Positions 19,075 through 29,270 of a DNA stretch of 64,000 nucleotides are shown one piece after another. Within the stretch, counting starts at the first letter, position 1; every line of letters starts with the position of its first letter. The notes beneath the pieces were generated by a model, which saw nothing but the letters and a program-made list of their open reading frames with translations, did not search any database and was not told the DNA's origin. The DNA comes from Planctomycetales bacterium 10988 (GTDB lineage: Bacteria > Planctomycetota > Planctomycetia > Pirellulales > Pb10988), in NCBI GenBank assembly GCA_009664345.1, contig CP043547.1, forward strand, positions 744,001-808,000, written 5' to 3'. The position numbers were made by a program, and so were the translations under genes.

Positions 19075-20394
19075 GTGAGCCTGGATGTTCAAACCCCAGA
19101 CAAAACGGTATCTGTCCCCAAGCGTCGTCTGAAAATCCTCTTTACCGAGGCTTCAAGTCTATCAGCACGCCAAACGCTCTATGCTTTAGGAAAGCAGCAT
19201 GATATTGACCTGATGGATTCAACCCATCTTGCTCAATGCCGCTTTTCTTCCTTGCGAAGACGTTTCTTCTATTGCCCTAATTATGCCAAAGACCCGCAGC
19301 GATTTCTGCGTTTTCTTGGTCAGCGGCTGCGCGTGGAACAGTACGATGTCCTTGTCCCTACGCATGAGCAAGTTTATTTGCTTTCGAAAGTCCGCGAACC
19401 GTTGCAACAACTGGTTCATGTAGCGTTGCCGGAATTCAATGCGATTCAGTGTTTGCAAAGTAAGGCGAATTTCTCCCGGCTTTTGACCAAGCTGGAGATG
19501 CCCCAACCAACGGTTCGCATCTGTCAAACGAAGGAAGAAATCCTTCAAGAAACACAATTCCCCTGCTATTTAAAGCGAGCCCATTCAACCGCCGGCAATG
19601 GTGTGGAACGGATTGAAAATCACGAAGAACTCAAGAAAACCGTCAATCGTCTCGTTAAAGAAAGGCTGATTGACGGAAAGGCCGAATACCTCGTTCAACA
19701 AGTCGCCGTCGGGGTGCAAGGCTCTGCCCAAGCGGTCTTTCAACATGGAAAGCTCGTCGGGGCACATCTTTTCCTTTCGCGAGCCACCGGCGTCGGTGGA
19801 TCGGCAGCCGCTCGCATTTCCGCTTGGCAACCGATTATCGGGGAACATCTCCGCAAGTTGGGCAAACACCTCAACTGGCACGGGGCCTTCTTCCTCGACC
19901 TTTTTTACGATTCCGAAAGCGGACAGCCTTCGTACATCGAAGCCAATCCCCGCATCGGTGAAACCGTCAATGCCACTCTCAGCGGAAACAATTTGGCGGA
20001 GCTATTGGTACAAGTCTCGATGGGGAAAGAACTTCCGGAATTCAATCCGCCCTCGGGTCAGATCATCCAAATCAAAACGCACAGTGGTTACATGATGCTC
20101 TTGCATGATGCCCTCTGTGGAGTTACCCGGCGGAAGATGGTTTCGGAAGTCTGGAATCGAAGCTGGAGTCGCGGTTGGTACCAGAATAGTGAAGATGACC
20201 TAACTCGTTTATGGGACGATATTTACAGCGTTCTCCCTATGCTCTATTTGCATTCGTGGGTGTTGATGTATCCTCCGTTTGCGAAACAATTTGTCGAAAG
20301 CACCGTGGAAAACTATTCGCTTTCCGAAAAGGCACTTCGACAAATTGCTTCGATTTCGCCATCCAAACTCTATCGTTCCTTAGCCGGAAGTTAA
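19075..20394 (+). CDS. ATP-grasp domain protein
   Basis: It has 439 residues from a GTG start. An N-terminal Rossmann-like pre-ATP domain (RLKILFTEASSLSARQTLYAL, VLVPTHEQVYLL) leads into an ATP-grasp fold. Visible features are the lysine strand PCYLKRAHSTAGNGVERI, the small glycine loop in ATGVGGSAAA, and the metal-binding end GQPSYIEANPRIGETVNATL. The enzyme should ligate a carboxylate to an amine or thiol using ATP; the substrate is unknown. Its last 15 bases overlap the convergent sulfatase gene. Confidence 0.82.
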   Translation: MSLDVQTPDKTVSVPKRRLKILFTEASSLSARQTLYALGKQHDIDLMDSTHLAQCRFSSLRRRFFYCPNYAKDPQRFLRFLGQRLRVEQYDVLVPTHEQVYLLSKVREPLQQLVHVALPEFNAIQCLQSKANFSRLLTKLEMPQPTVRICQTKEEILQETQFPCYLKRAHSTAGNGVERIENHEELKKTVNRLVKERLIDGKAEYLVQQVAVGVQGSAQAVFQHGKLVGAHLFLSRATGVGGSAAARISAWQPIIGEHLRKLGKHLNWHGAFFLDLFYDSESGQPSYIEANPRIGETVNATLSGNNLAELLVQVSMGKELPEFNPPSGQIIQIKTHSGYMMLLHDALCGVTRRKMVSEVWNRSWSRGWYQNSEDDLTRLWDDIYSVLPMLYLHSWVLMYPPFAKQFVESTVENYSLSEKALRQIASISPSKLYRSLAGS

Positions 20395-21795
20395 CGGTTT
20401 CGGATTGTCCACCATCGCGGCGGGGCGTTTTTCACTTCCTTGCCGTTCAAGATCGCCCAACCGCTCGCGGTAGCGATCCGCCAGCTTGTGGAGTTGTTCC
20501 ACGATTTCAGGATGATCTTCGGCAACATCGGTCGATTCGATGCGATCTCGTTTGAGATTGTAAAGTTCTCCCTGTTTCAGGAACAACTTCCAAGGCCCAC
20601 GGCGAACGGCTTGCAAATCCCGCACCTTATAATAAAGGTAAAAACGGTGAGGCTGCTTGGCTTCTTTGTCTCCAGCGAGTTGCGGCCAAATGTCCGTCCC
20701 ATCGATTTTCACATCTTGCGGCGATTCTTCCCCCGCCAATTTGGCAAACGTCGGCAAGATATCAATCGTGCCACAAAGTTGATCGCACGTCGTCCCGGCA
20801 GGAACTTGCCCCGGCCAACGGGCGATCATCGGCACTCGCATCCCACCTTCGAATGTGCTTCCTTTGTGTCCTCGGAGAGGATCATTCGATCCCCCGTGCC
20901 GATTGGCAGCTCCATTATCGGAAGAGAAAACGATCAAAGTTTTCTCCGTAAGATCAAGCTTCTCCAAGAGTTTCATCAACTCCCCAGTAGACCAATCGAG
21001 TTCTTCAATCGCATCGCCATAGTCTCCATTGGCGGATTTTCCGGCGAATTGCTCACTCGCATACAGCGGCCAATGCGGAAAAGTATGCGGAAGATAAAGC
21101 AAGAAAGGTTCGTCTTGGTGTTCGCGAATGAACTTGCTGGCAACCTCCGTATAGCGTTTGGTCAGTTGCGCCTGATCGGGTTCTTCTTCGATGACTTTCT
21201 TATTTTGCACCAAAGGAAGTGGCGGATATTTCAAATCGGGTCGAGCGGTTTGCCCCATATCATTCGAGAAGGGAATCCCGAAATATTCATCGAATCCATG
21301 CTCTGTCGGCAGGAATGGCAGTTGATCGCCCATGTGCCATTTTCCCACGCAAGCCGTGGTATAGCCTGCTTTTTTCAAAATGTCCGCCACGGTCGTTTCT
21401 TGCGGATTGAGACCTTTGGCATCGCCGGGAAAGAAGACATGGCGGCCTTCTTGGTTTTCGTGCATGTCCACCCGTTGCGGATAACACCCGGTCATCAAAC
21501 TCGAGCGCGATGGGGTGCAAACGCCGCTGGTGACATGAAAATCGGTGAATTTCATCCCTTCCTCAGCGAGGCGGTCGATGTTGGGAGTGCGGTGTTTCTT
21601 GCTGCCAAAACATCCTAAATCGCCATACCCCAGGTCATCACAATAGATCATGATGAAGTTGGGCTTCTCGATCTCAGGCCGTTCGGCCGCTCGATTGCTT
21701 TCCGGAACCGCAGCAAGTCCTAATAATAAGAGACTAGAGGCCAGCACTCGCAAGTGACCGGCATGCGGAGATCGCCTAAAAATTCGTTGCATCAT
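20380..21795 (-). CDS. secreted sulfatase, formylglycine type
   Basis: It hydrolyses sulfate esters, most likely on sulfated polysaccharides, in the periplasm or outside the cell. It has 471 residues with a signal peptide (about 1-37). The N-terminal metal site is IMIYCDDLGYGDLG. The canonical maturation motif CTPSR at Cys93 in GVCTPSRSSLMTG is where formylglycine would be made. Lys/His residues in GKWHMGD and the second metal site SSDNGAANRHGG are present. Arrangement and length fit the S1 arylsulfatase family. It is transcribed away from ileS. Its 3' end overlaps the convergent ATP-grasp gene by 15 bases. Confidence 0.92.
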   Translation of the reverse strand: MMQRIFRRSPHAGHLRVLASSLLLLGLAAVPESNRAAERPEIEKPNFIMIYCDDLGYGDLGCFGSKKHRTPNIDRLAEEGMKFTDFHVTSGVCTPSRSSLMTGCYPQRVDMHENQEGRHVFFPGDAKGLNPQETTVADILKKAGYTTACVGKWHMGDQLPFLPTEHGFDEYFGIPFSNDMGQTARPDLKYPPLPLVQNKKVIEEEPDQAQLTKRYTEVASKFIREHQDEPFLLYLPHTFPHWPLYASEQFAGKSANGDYGDAIEELDWSTGELMKLLEKLDLTEKTLIVFSSDNGAANRHGGSNDPLRGHKGSTFEGGMRVPMIARWPGQVPAGTTCDQLCGTIDILPTFAKLAGEESPQDVKIDGTDIWPQLAGDKEAKQPHRFYLYYKVRDLQAVRRGPWKLFLKQGELYNLKRDRIESTDVAEDHPEIVEQLHKLADRYRERLGDLERQGSEKRPAAMVDNPKPLTSG

Positions 21796-22104
21796 GGTTA
21801 CCCTCGTTGGTGGGGTGGGGGACAGATCGACAAATGTTGATCTATCGTAACTCCCTCAAATGGCCACTTCAACAGGCAGAGTAGTCGCCGAGGCTAGCTT
21901 CCGAACGCCCGAACCTTCCTTAAAAAAACTCCCTCTAGTCTAAAGCAAGGGAAGGGGGGAATTGAAAAAAATGCCTTTTCGTGTTCTACTTGCAGTTCTG
22001 GGTCCGCGGTCGTCGTTTCCTTGACAACTGAACGTCACGTATTTGGGAATCGTGTATCCCGCCACCATCTGTCATTCCTTTGGTAAGCTGTCGCTGGGTG
22101 AGTC
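21796..22104. other. divergent intergenic region before ileS
   Basis: These 309 bases separate the sulfatase (minus) from ileS (plus). The stretch holds a run of A near 21965 but no hairpin resembling a T-box leader and no coding frame. It presumably contains two back-to-back promoters. Confidence 0.45.
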
Positions 22105-25100
22105 ATGTTTCGCACTTTTGAAGGGTCTGTCCAATTTCCCCAACTCGAAGAAGAGGTTTTAGCCTTTTGGCGAGATCATGAAATCTTCGAGAAATCGATT
22201 GATCAACGCAAAGACGCCCCAGCTTTTGTCTTCTATGAAGGCCCTCCGACAGCCAATGGCTTGCCGCATCCGGGGCATTGCCTGACGCGTTCCATCAAGG
22301 ACCTTTTCCCGCGATATCGCACCATGCGGGGTCAGCGTTGCGAGCGAAAAGCCGGTTGGGACACCCACGGGCTTCCGGTGGAAGTCGAGGTCTGCAAAGA
22401 ACTTGGCATCCATTCGAAGGAGGAAATTGAAGAGTTCGGCATGGAGCCGTTCATCCAAAAATGCCAGCAATCGGTTTGGCGTTATATGCAGGATTGGGAG
22501 AAGCTCACCGAACGGCTTGGCTTTTGGGTACACCTGAAAGATGCTTATGTCACGTACCATCAAAGCTATGTGGAGAGCGTTTGGTGGTCGCTGAAAAATC
22601 TCTTCGAACGCGGTTTGCTCTACCAAGGTCACAAGATTGTTTGGTGGTGGGCACAAGGTGGAACGGCCCTTTCCGCAGGGGAAGTCGGCGAAGGTTATCG
22701 CGAAGTCGCGGACCCGAGTGTCTATGTCAAATTTCCGCTCATCGATGCGGAAGATACCTTGAAGGATGCCGAACTTCTTGTCTGGACAACCACTCCTTGG
22801 ACCTTGCCCAGTAATCAGTTCGCCGCTGTTTCCGCGGACTTGGAATATAGTCTCGTCAAAGATTCCGAAACCGGGGAAAAATTGGTCCTTGCTTCCGCTT
22901 TGGTCGAAACCGTTGGCGAAAAGGTCAAGCACGAACTGAAAGTTCTTGAAACTTTTCCTGGTCAAGAACTGCTCGGCCTCCGCTATCGTCCGCCATTTGA
23001 CTATTATTATAAGTCTTTGGGTGACACCCTCGGCAAGTTGAAAGAGGGCGGGGAAGATTATCTGGCCTGGCGGGTGGTCCCTTGCGACTTTGTGAATACC
23101 GACAGCGGCACCGGCGTCGTCCACCAAGCTCCGGCCTTCGGTGAAGATGACTATCAAGTTCTGACACAAGAACAGGCCAAGTTCGAATTCGGCGAAGGCC
23201 CCGACTTGATCTGTGCCGTGGGACCGAACGGAAAATTCACTTCAGAAGCCCCCGATTACGAAGGCCGCTGGGTCAAAGAAGCTGACAAAGACATCTCTCG
23301 ACAATTGCGGCAAGAGGGAAAACTTTATCACCTCGATCAATACTTACACAAATATCCTTTCTGCTGGCGAGCCGAAGAAGACCCCTTGATCCAGTATCCC
23401 CGGCAAAGTTGGTTCGTGCGAACGACTCAATTCAAAGATGAAATGCTGGCCAACAACCAGGGGATCAAATGGTTGCCGAGCCACATTCAAAGCGGGCGTT
23501 TTGGCAACTTTTTAGAAACCAACGTCGATTGGGCCTTGTCACGGGAACGCTTCTGGGGGACGCCGCTGCCGATCTGGGTTTGTGAAAAGACCGGCAAGAT
23601 GGAAGCGATCGACTGTTATCAAGAGTTGCTCGCCAAGCCCGGCGTCTCTGGCACCGAGGTTTGGGAAGCCGCCAAAGAACAAAACCCCGACTTGCCGGAA
23701 GACTTGAAAGTTCACCGTCCTTATATCGACGCGATCGAATACGATTCACCCTTCGACAAAGGAAGCCGCATGCGGCGTGTGCCGGAGGTGATCGACTGTT
23801 GGTATGATTCCGGCTCGATGCCGTTCGCTCAATGGGGTTATCCGCACAAGGGGAAAGAACAGTTCAACGACCAATACCCCGCCGACTTTATCAGCGAGGC
23901 GATCGACCAAACCCGCGGTTGGTTCTATACCCAGCTTGCCCTCAGCACCTTGCTTTTCGGACCGGGTGCGAATGCAGAAAAAGACCCCAACCGTCCTGTG
24001 ACGCCTTATCCGCATCCGTTTAAGAATTGCATCGTGCTTGGGCTGATGCTCGGCGAAGACGGCAAGAAAATGTCCAAGTCAAAGAAGAACTACCGCGAAC
24101 CGAAGGAGATCTTCGACCGCTACGGAGCCGATGCCCTCCGCTGGTATTTCTTCGCCAATCAACCGCCTTGGACGGAAATCCGCTACAACGAACAGTCGAT
24201 CAAAGAGAGTGTTCCCGAGTTTTTACTCCGGCTTTGGAACTGTTATAGTTTCTTTGCGATCTACGCCAATATCGACGAGTTCTCCCCGGATACCGAACGA
24301 CTCACCACCGTGGGTGACCTCAATGCAGCCGCCATGGCGAAAGCCGAACACTATTCCCCACTCGAAAAACGAAGTGAACTCGATCGCTGGATTCTTTCCG
24401 AACTCGAACAGACCACGCAAACGGTCGTCGAGCGGATGGACGCCTTTGATAATTTCGCCGCTTGTAAATCGCTGACGACTTTCGTCGATGCCCTCAGCAA
24501 TTGGTACGTTCGCCGTAGCCGCAGCCGTTTTTGGGCAAGTGAGAAGAACGCCGACAAGTGGGATGCCTACTGGACGCTTTACGAATGTCTCGTGCAACTT
24601 GCCAAGTTGATCGCTCCCTTTACGCCGTTCTTGGCCGAAACCTTGTGGCGATATTTGGTGGTGGTTCCGTTTGGCGATCGAGCCAAAGAGAGCGTGCATC
24701 TTTGCAATTTCCCTGAGCCGAATCTTGATCGCGTCGATGAATCACTTTCGCGGCAAATGGAAATGATTCGCGAAATGGTTTCGCTTGGTCGCAGCGCCCG
24801 CCAGTCTGCCAAGCTCAAAGTTCGCCAGCCGCTTTCGAAAGTCGAAGTAATTCTCGCCGACACCACGCATCAAGCTTGGCTCGAAGAACATGCTGAATTA
24901 GTGGCGGAAGAACTCAATGTAAAGAACGTCGAGTTCACCCAAGATGCCGACCAATATATTGAATATAAAATCTTGCCCGATCTGAAGCGGCTTGGTCCAA
25001 AGCTTGGCAAGGCGATTCCGGAATTGCGAAAGTATCTGCAACAGGCCGATCCACGAAAGCTCTTGGCAACGATGCAGAAAGAGAAGGAAGTCACCATCGA

Positions 25101-25497
25101 GCTTCCTTCCAAGGAAGTGACGCTGGGTGAAGAGGATTTGCTTATCCGTTTGGAAGCGAAACCCGGTTGGTCCGCTGCTCAAGGAGATGAAGCGGTGGTC
25201 GTTCTTTCGACGGAAATCACCCCGCAACTGATTGCCGAAGGGCTTGCCCGCGAGGTCATTCACGCCATTCAAAATCAACGCAAGGAGATGGGTTGCGAAT
25301 ATACCGATCGCATCGAAGTCGGTCTTGTCGGCGATGATGAAGAACTAGCGATGGCCCTCGAACAATTCGGCGATTATATCCAAGGGGAGACCTTAGCTAC
25401 CTGTTTGCAGTCCGAACCGTTGTCGAAAGTCGATCCTTCGTCGATTAAAGTCGCTGGGCAAGATTACGAATTGTATCTGCGAAAGGTTTCTCAGTAG
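22105..25497 (+). CDS. ileS: isoleucyl-tRNA synthetase, type 2 (eukaryote-like)
   Basis: It charges tRNA-Ile. It has 1130 residues, longer than the 940 or so typical of ordinary bacterial IleRS. The class I HIGH motif reads HPGH (55-58) in [15 protein letters not shown] is intact near 655-659 ([11 protein letters not shown]). Editing-domain motifs such as [13 protein letters not shown] and [15 protein letters not shown] are present. The type-2 marker [13 protein letters not shown] is present, and the C-terminus lacks the zinc-binding Cys clusters of type-1 enzymes. Type-2 IleRS is generally mupirocin-insensitive, which is an inference for this protein. Confidence 0.95.
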   Translation: MFRTFEGSVQFPQLEEEVLAFWRDHEIFEKSIDQRKDAPAFVFYEGPPTANGLPHPGHCLTRSIKDLFPRYRTMRGQRCERKAGWDTHGLPVEVEVCKELGIHSKEEIEEFGMEPFIQKCQQSVWRYMQDWEKLTERLGFWVHLKDAYVTYHQSYVESVWWSLKNLFERGLLYQGHKIVWWWAQGGTALSAGEVGEGYREVADPSVYVKFPLIDAEDTLKDAELLVWTTTPWTLPSNQFAAVSADLEYSLVKDSETGEKLVLASALVETVGEKVKHELKVLETFPGQELLGLRYRPPFDYYYKSLGDTLGKLKEGGEDYLAWRVVPCDFVNTDSGTGVVHQAPAFGEDDYQVLTQEQAKFEFGEGPDLICAVGPNGKFTSEAPDYEGRWVKEADKDISRQLRQEGKLYHLDQYLHKYPFCWRAEEDPLIQYPRQSWFVRTTQFKDEMLANNQGIKWLPSHIQSGRFGNFLETNVDWALSRERFWGTPLPIWVCEKTGKMEAIDCYQELLAKPGVSGTEVWEAAKEQNPDLPEDLKVHRPYIDAIEYDSPFDKGSRMRRVPEVIDCWYDSGSMPFAQWGYPHKGKEQFNDQYPADFISEAIDQTRGWFYTQLALSTLLFGPGANAEKDPNRPVTPYPHPFKNCIVLGLMLGEDGKKMSKSKKNYREPKEIFDRYGADALRWYFFANQPPWTEIRYNEQSIKESVPEFLLRLWNCYSFFAIYANIDEFSPDTERLTTVGDLNAAAMAKAEHYSPLEKRSELDRWILSELEQTTQTVVERMDAFDNFAACKSLTTFVDALSNWYVRRSRSRFWASEKNADKWDAYWTLYECLVQLAKLIAPFTPFLAETLWRYLVVVPFGDRAKESVHLCNFPEPNLDRVDESLSRQMEMIREMVSLGRSARQSAKLKVRQPLSKVEVILADTTHQAWLEEHAELVAEELNVKNVEFTQDADQYIEYKILPDLKRLGPKLGKAIPELRKYLQQADPRKLLATMQKEKEVTIELPSKEVTLGEEDLLIRLEAKPGWSAAQGDEAVVVLSTEITPQLIAEGLAREVIHAIQNQRKEMGCEYTDRIEVGLVGDDEELAMALEQFGDYIQGETLATCLQSEPLSKVDPSSIKVAGQDYELYLRKVSQ

Positions 25498-25584
25498 CTT
25501 TCAAAAAGCACTTTTGGGAATCTTCGTGCCTGGCCACCACTTGTAAAAACTACTTTTTTCTTTTTTCGGAATTGAGCCCCCTGA

Positions 25585-26223
25585 ATGTCAGATGCCTCCA
25601 CCGAACCGATGCGGATCGCCGTGCTTATTAGCGGGGGAGGGACAACGCTCCGGAATCTCATTGCCGAAAAACGACGCGGGCCTTTCCCGGTAGAAATCGC
25701 CCTGGTTGTCGCGAGTTCTTCGCAAGCAGGGGGTTTGCACTACGCCCGCGAAGATGGTGTTCCTTGTGAGGTCATGCAGTGGCAAGCCGAGACGGATCGC
25801 GAAGTCTACAGTCAGAAACTTTTCGATCTTTGCCGCAAAGAGAAGATTGAACTGATCGTGATGGGCGGGTTTCTCAAACGGCTCCGCATACCTGCGGACT
25901 ACATGGATCGCGTTATCAACATTCACCCTTCGCTCATTCCTTCGTTTTGTGGCAAAGGCTTTTATGGGTTGAAGGTGCATCGCGCCGCCATTCAATATGG
26001 TGTCAAAGTCAGCGGTTGCACGGTGCATTTCGTCGATGACCAATACGATCACGGGCCGATCATCGCTCAACGAGTGGTACCCGTCCAGCCGAAGGACACC
26101 CCGGAAAAACTGGCCGCCCGCATCTTTCAGGAAGAGTGTAAACTCTATCCCGAGGTGATTCAGGCCTTCGCGGAGAAACGCATTACGCTGGAAGGCCGCA
26201 CGGTGCATGTCCGCCCAAGTTGA
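25585..26223 (+). CDS. purN: phosphoribosylglycinamide formyltransferase
   Basis: It transfers a formyl group from 10-formyl-THF to GAR in purine synthesis. The 212-residue length is normal. The N-terminus IAVLISGGGTTLRNLI is characteristic. The catalytic triad is visible as Asn112 and His114 in INIHPSLIPSF and Asp155 in DDQYDHGPII. An internal ATG at 25609 is also possible because the family proper starts there. It lies 87 bases after ileS and upstream of thrS on the same strand. Confidence 0.95.
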   Translation: MSDASTEPMRIAVLISGGGTTLRNLIAEKRRGPFPVEIALVVASSSQAGGLHYAREDGVPCEVMQWQAETDREVYSQKLFDLCRKEKIELIVMGGFLKRLRIPADYMDRVINIHPSLIPSFCGKGFYGLKVHRAAIQYGVKVSGCTVHFVDDQYDHGPIIAQRVVPVQPKDTPEKLAARIFQEECKLYPEVIQAFAEKRITLEGRTVHVRPS

Positions 26224-26351
26224 ACTTGGCCACCCCTGAAGTTGTCACACAAAGATAGTTTTCTAACCGTTTTTCGTTGTTTCGTTCGTCAATCCGTAAC
26301 CTTTAACCAGCGGAAGCCTCGATCCTTCGTGCCGATCGGGGGGAGCAAGCT

Positions 26352-26356
26352 GGAGG
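26352..26356 (+). promoter_or_regulatory. ribosome binding site fixing the thrS start
   Basis: GGAGG lies 7 bases before the ATG at 26364. It matters because it supports a start that leaves ThrRS without the usual N-terminal TGS domain. Confidence 0.8.
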
Positions 26357-26363
26357 TAAATTC

Positions 26364-28214
26364 ATGCCGGAAATTCAAGAAGTTCCGTACGTCGAAAGTG
26401 ATTTGTATAAGATCCGCCACTCCGCCGCCCACGTCATGGCTCAGGCAGTGTTGGAAAAATTCCCCGAAGCCAAAATCACGATCGGACCGCCGATTGAAGA
26501 TGGTTTCTATTATGATTTCGATCTCCCTCGCCCCCTCACGCCGGAGGACCTGGAGGCGATCGAAAAACGAATGAAGGAGATCATCAAAGGCCAACACACC
26601 TTTGAACGCCGCGTCGTCACGCCGGAAGAGGCCCGCGAGATGTTCGCCGATCAACCTTATAAAATCGAACTGATCGACGACATCCTTCAAAAGGGAATGG
26701 ATGAAAATGGGAATCCGCTTCCGAAGGGACAAGAGCCGGTCTTGACGGTTTATACGCAAGATACCTTTACCGATCTCTGCCGCGGCCCGCATGTCGAACA
26801 TACTCGCAAGATTGATCCCAAGGGTTTCAAGATCATGCGGTCGTCGGGAGCCTACTGGCGGGGCGATGCTCAGGGAACGCAACTTCAGCGGATTTATGGA
26901 ACGGCTTGGAAGAGCGGCAAAGAACTCAAGCAGTACCTCCATCGCATTGAAGAAGCCAAGAAACGCGATCATCGTACGCTTGGAAAAGCCCTCGATCTGT
27001 TTTCGATTTCCGACGAGATCGGCCCTGGATTGATTCTTTGGCATCCCAAAGGAGCCCGCGTTCGTGCCTTGGCGGAAAGTTTCAGTCAAAAGGCCCATGA
27101 GCTGAATGGTTACGATTGGGTCTATACTCCTCATATTGGTCGTGCTCATCTTTGGGAAACCTCCGGCCACTTGGAAAACTACACCGAATCGATGTTCAGC
27201 AGTATCGACGTAGAAGGGGACAAGTATTATCTCAAGCCGATGAACTGCCCGTTTCATGCCCACATTTATGCCAGCCGGTTGCGATCGTACCGCGACTTGC
27301 CGGTTCGCTTGGCGGAATATGGCACGGTCTATCGGTATGAACTCAGCGGCGTGCTCCATGGTTTAACCCGTGTCCGTGGCTTTACGCAGGACGATGCTCA
27401 CCTCTTCTGTACCCCGGAACAAGTGGAAGATGAGATCATCCGCGTGATGCGGTTCTCTATCTATATGCTGAAGTCCTTCGGCCTCACCGATTACAAGGCG
27501 TATGTCTCCACCCGGCCGCCGCACAAGGCGATCGGTTCCGATGAAGATTGGGAGCGGTCAACGAATGCTTTGAAAAAAGCCGTCGATTTGCTCGACATCG
27601 ATTATGGAATTGATGAAGGAGGCGGGGCGTTTTATGGTCCGAAGATTGACATTAAGATTCGCGACGCCCTCAATCGAGAATGGCAGTTGAGCACCATTCA
27701 ATTCGACTTCAATTTGCCGGAACGCTTTAAGCTGGAATATATCGGCTCGGACAACCAACCGCATCGTCCGTTGATGGTGCATCGTGCTTTGTTTGGAAGT
27801 TGCGAACGGTTCCTCGGTCTGTTGATCGAACATTATGCCGGGTCGTTTCCACTCTGGTTGGCTCCGGTGCAAGCCGTGCTGATTCCGATTGCCGAACGCC
27901 ATTTGGAATATTGCGAAAACGTTCAGCGTGAACTCAAAGCCGCCGGACTCCGTGTGGAAGTCGATGACTCCCGCGAGCGAATGGGGGCCAAGATCCGTAA
28001 CGCCCAGCTTGGCAAAATTCCTTATGCCCTGATTGTCGGGGATCAAGAAATCGAGGCCGGTGCCGTCGCCGTGCGAAGTCGCGAAGATGGCGATCAAGGC
28101 AGCATGCCAGTGGCTGTCTTTGTCAGTTCGCTCGAAGAAGAACTCCGCAAAGGCATCCCCGTCGCCCTCGACGAATCGACCAAAGCCCCCGAAGTGGAAG
28201 AAACGACTTCGTAA
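26364..28214 (+). CDS. thrS: threonyl-tRNA synthetase lacking the TGS domain
   Basis: It charges tRNA-Thr. The protein (616 residues) begins almost directly at the editing domain, whose motif IRHSAAHVMAQAV lies at about residues 17-29; family members usually have a 60-residue TGS domain before it. The second editing motif is CRGPHVEHT. The class II core is intact: zinc ligands in MNCPFHAHIY, TQDDAHLFC and LMVHRALFGS, motif 2 in RYELSGVLHGLTRVRGFTQD, then the anticodon-binding domain. An acidic tail of about 20 residues ends the chain. The strong GGAGG makes a missed upstream start unlikely. Confidence 0.95.
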   Translation: MPEIQEVPYVESDLYKIRHSAAHVMAQAVLEKFPEAKITIGPPIEDGFYYDFDLPRPLTPEDLEAIEKRMKEIIKGQHTFERRVVTPEEAREMFADQPYKIELIDDILQKGMDENGNPLPKGQEPVLTVYTQDTFTDLCRGPHVEHTRKIDPKGFKIMRSSGAYWRGDAQGTQLQRIYGTAWKSGKELKQYLHRIEEAKKRDHRTLGKALDLFSISDEIGPGLILWHPKGARVRALAESFSQKAHELNGYDWVYTPHIGRAHLWETSGHLENYTESMFSSIDVEGDKYYLKPMNCPFHAHIYASRLRSYRDLPVRLAEYGTVYRYELSGVLHGLTRVRGFTQDDAHLFCTPEQVEDEIIRVMRFSIYMLKSFGLTDYKAYVSTRPPHKAIGSDEDWERSTNALKKAVDLLDIDYGIDEGGGAFYGPKIDIKIRDALNREWQLSTIQFDFNLPERFKLEYIGSDNQPHRPLMVHRALFGSCERFLGLLIEHYAGSFPLWLAPVQAVLIPIAERHLEYCENVQRELKAAGLRVEVDDSRERMGAKIRNAQLGKIPYALIVGDQEIEAGAVAVRSREDGDQGSMPVAVFVSSLEEELRKGIPVALDESTKAPEVEETTS

Positions 28215-28287
28215 AGTATTAGATTATAGTGAAGAAGCTACTTGGTTATTCTAATCCGCAAACACTTGTTAAGCTAGGATATTCAGT

Positions 28288-29175
28288 ATGGGGCGGACAT
28301 ATAATGAAACAGGCAGTGGTGGTTTAGAGAGTTCAGGTAACTCCTCTGGAAGTCAGGATTTCTCTCATACAGGCCGTGAGGAGGTGTTTCCTGTCAAAGA
28401 GGAACTGGATTTAGTAGAATGGTCACAGAAAACAACCTACCGTGCACTAAATAATCATCGAATGGCAAAAGAATTTGAAAAGTTGCTCGATCCTTCTAAG
28501 ATCAAGCTTCTTAAGGAAACTAAATTAATACTATTTCGAGGTCAGGGAATTATTCCACCCGAAACGGATTATCTACCCTCCATAGAAAGGATGGGTCCTC
28601 TTCGACCAGCTAAATCTGATGGCCGCTATCATAGAAAGGGAGAAGAAGCCCTTTATCTTTCAACTTGTAAAAATGGCGTTTGGTGTGAATTATATCGTTC
28701 TTGTATCGGCAAACAATTATATATAATGGAATTTAAGATTCCATCGAGGGACCTTCGAATAGCCGACTTCAGCGATAAAGATTTACCTAGTTTGATAAAT
28801 AGTATATTTTCAAGAGCTGAAGAATGTAATGTCGAAAATCGAGGTCCTGACAACTACAATTTTAGTCAAATAGTTGGAAAACTTGTATCAGAAAAGTTTG
28901 ATGGTATGAAGGTACCTGGCACGCGGGGAACTAAAGATTGTCGATATAAGAATATAGTTATATTCAAGTTGAATAATTGGGAGGAATGGGTCGACAGTTC
29001 TGTGAAACCTGAGCTTTCCTTTAGTTCTCAGTTAGATAAAATTTTTAATAGTGTAAAAGTTTCTTCCTATAAGAAATGGGAAGAAGATAATTGCAAACAT
29101 GGTAAAGATCTAGATCATTGGTATACGTCAATAAAAGAGTTGAAAGATAAGAACTGCCTCCCAGATAAAATATAG
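28288..29175 (+). CDS. RES-domain protein, possible toxin
   Basis: It has 295 residues and is clearly A+T-richer than the flanking genes. The middle fits the RES fold (ART-like enzymes, the toxins of Xre-RES systems that degrade NAD+): LILFRGQG with Arg84, then GRYHRKGEEALYLST (from 112) and VWCELYR with Glu134. A Ser/Gly-rich N-terminal tail and a Lys-rich C-terminal extension are unusual. The normal partner, an Xre-type antitoxin gene directly upstream, is absent; upstream is thrS and downstream is a terminator. It may be an orphan toxin, a housekeeping RES protein or a horizontally gained cargo gene. Function is not proven. Confidence 0.65.
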   Translation: MGRTYNETGSGGLESSGNSSGSQDFSHTGREEVFPVKEELDLVEWSQKTTYRALNNHRMAKEFEKLLDPSKIKLLKETKLILFRGQGIIPPETDYLPSIERMGPLRPAKSDGRYHRKGEEALYLSTCKNGVWCELYRSCIGKQLYIMEFKIPSRDLRIADFSDKDLPSLINSIFSRAEECNVENRGPDNYNFSQIVGKLVSEKFDGMKVPGTRGTKDCRYKNIVIFKLNNWEEWVDSSVKPELSFSSQLDKIFNSVKVSSYKKWEEDNCKHGKDLDHWYTSIKELKDKNCLPDKI

Positions 29176-29203
29176 CATTAAAGTCAATTTAATTTTCTAT
29201 TAA

Positions 29204-29250
29204 AAACACCAGGAGCGCTGACACTTCAACGCTCGCTGGTGTTTTTTATT
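29204..29250. terminator. bidirectional rho-independent terminator
   Basis: AAACACCAG-GAGCG pairs with CGCTCG-CTGGTGTTT with a single bulge (about 14 pairs). A T-run follows on the plus strand and an A-run precedes it, so it can stop both the RES gene and the convergent sulfatase gene. Confidence 0.85.
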
Positions 29251-29270
29251 TGTCGAATAAAAGCCTTAAA

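Noticed and set aside
20440-21618. 392-residue frame antisense to sulfatase 1
   Set aside because: It is a mirror frame of a well-supported gene with poor composition.
22159-23169. 336-residue frame antisense to ileS
   Set aside because: It is a shadow of ileS and has no motif or ribosome site.
26289-27359. 356-residue frame antisense to thrS
   Set aside because: It is a shadow of thrS and would cover the thrS start and its ribosome site.
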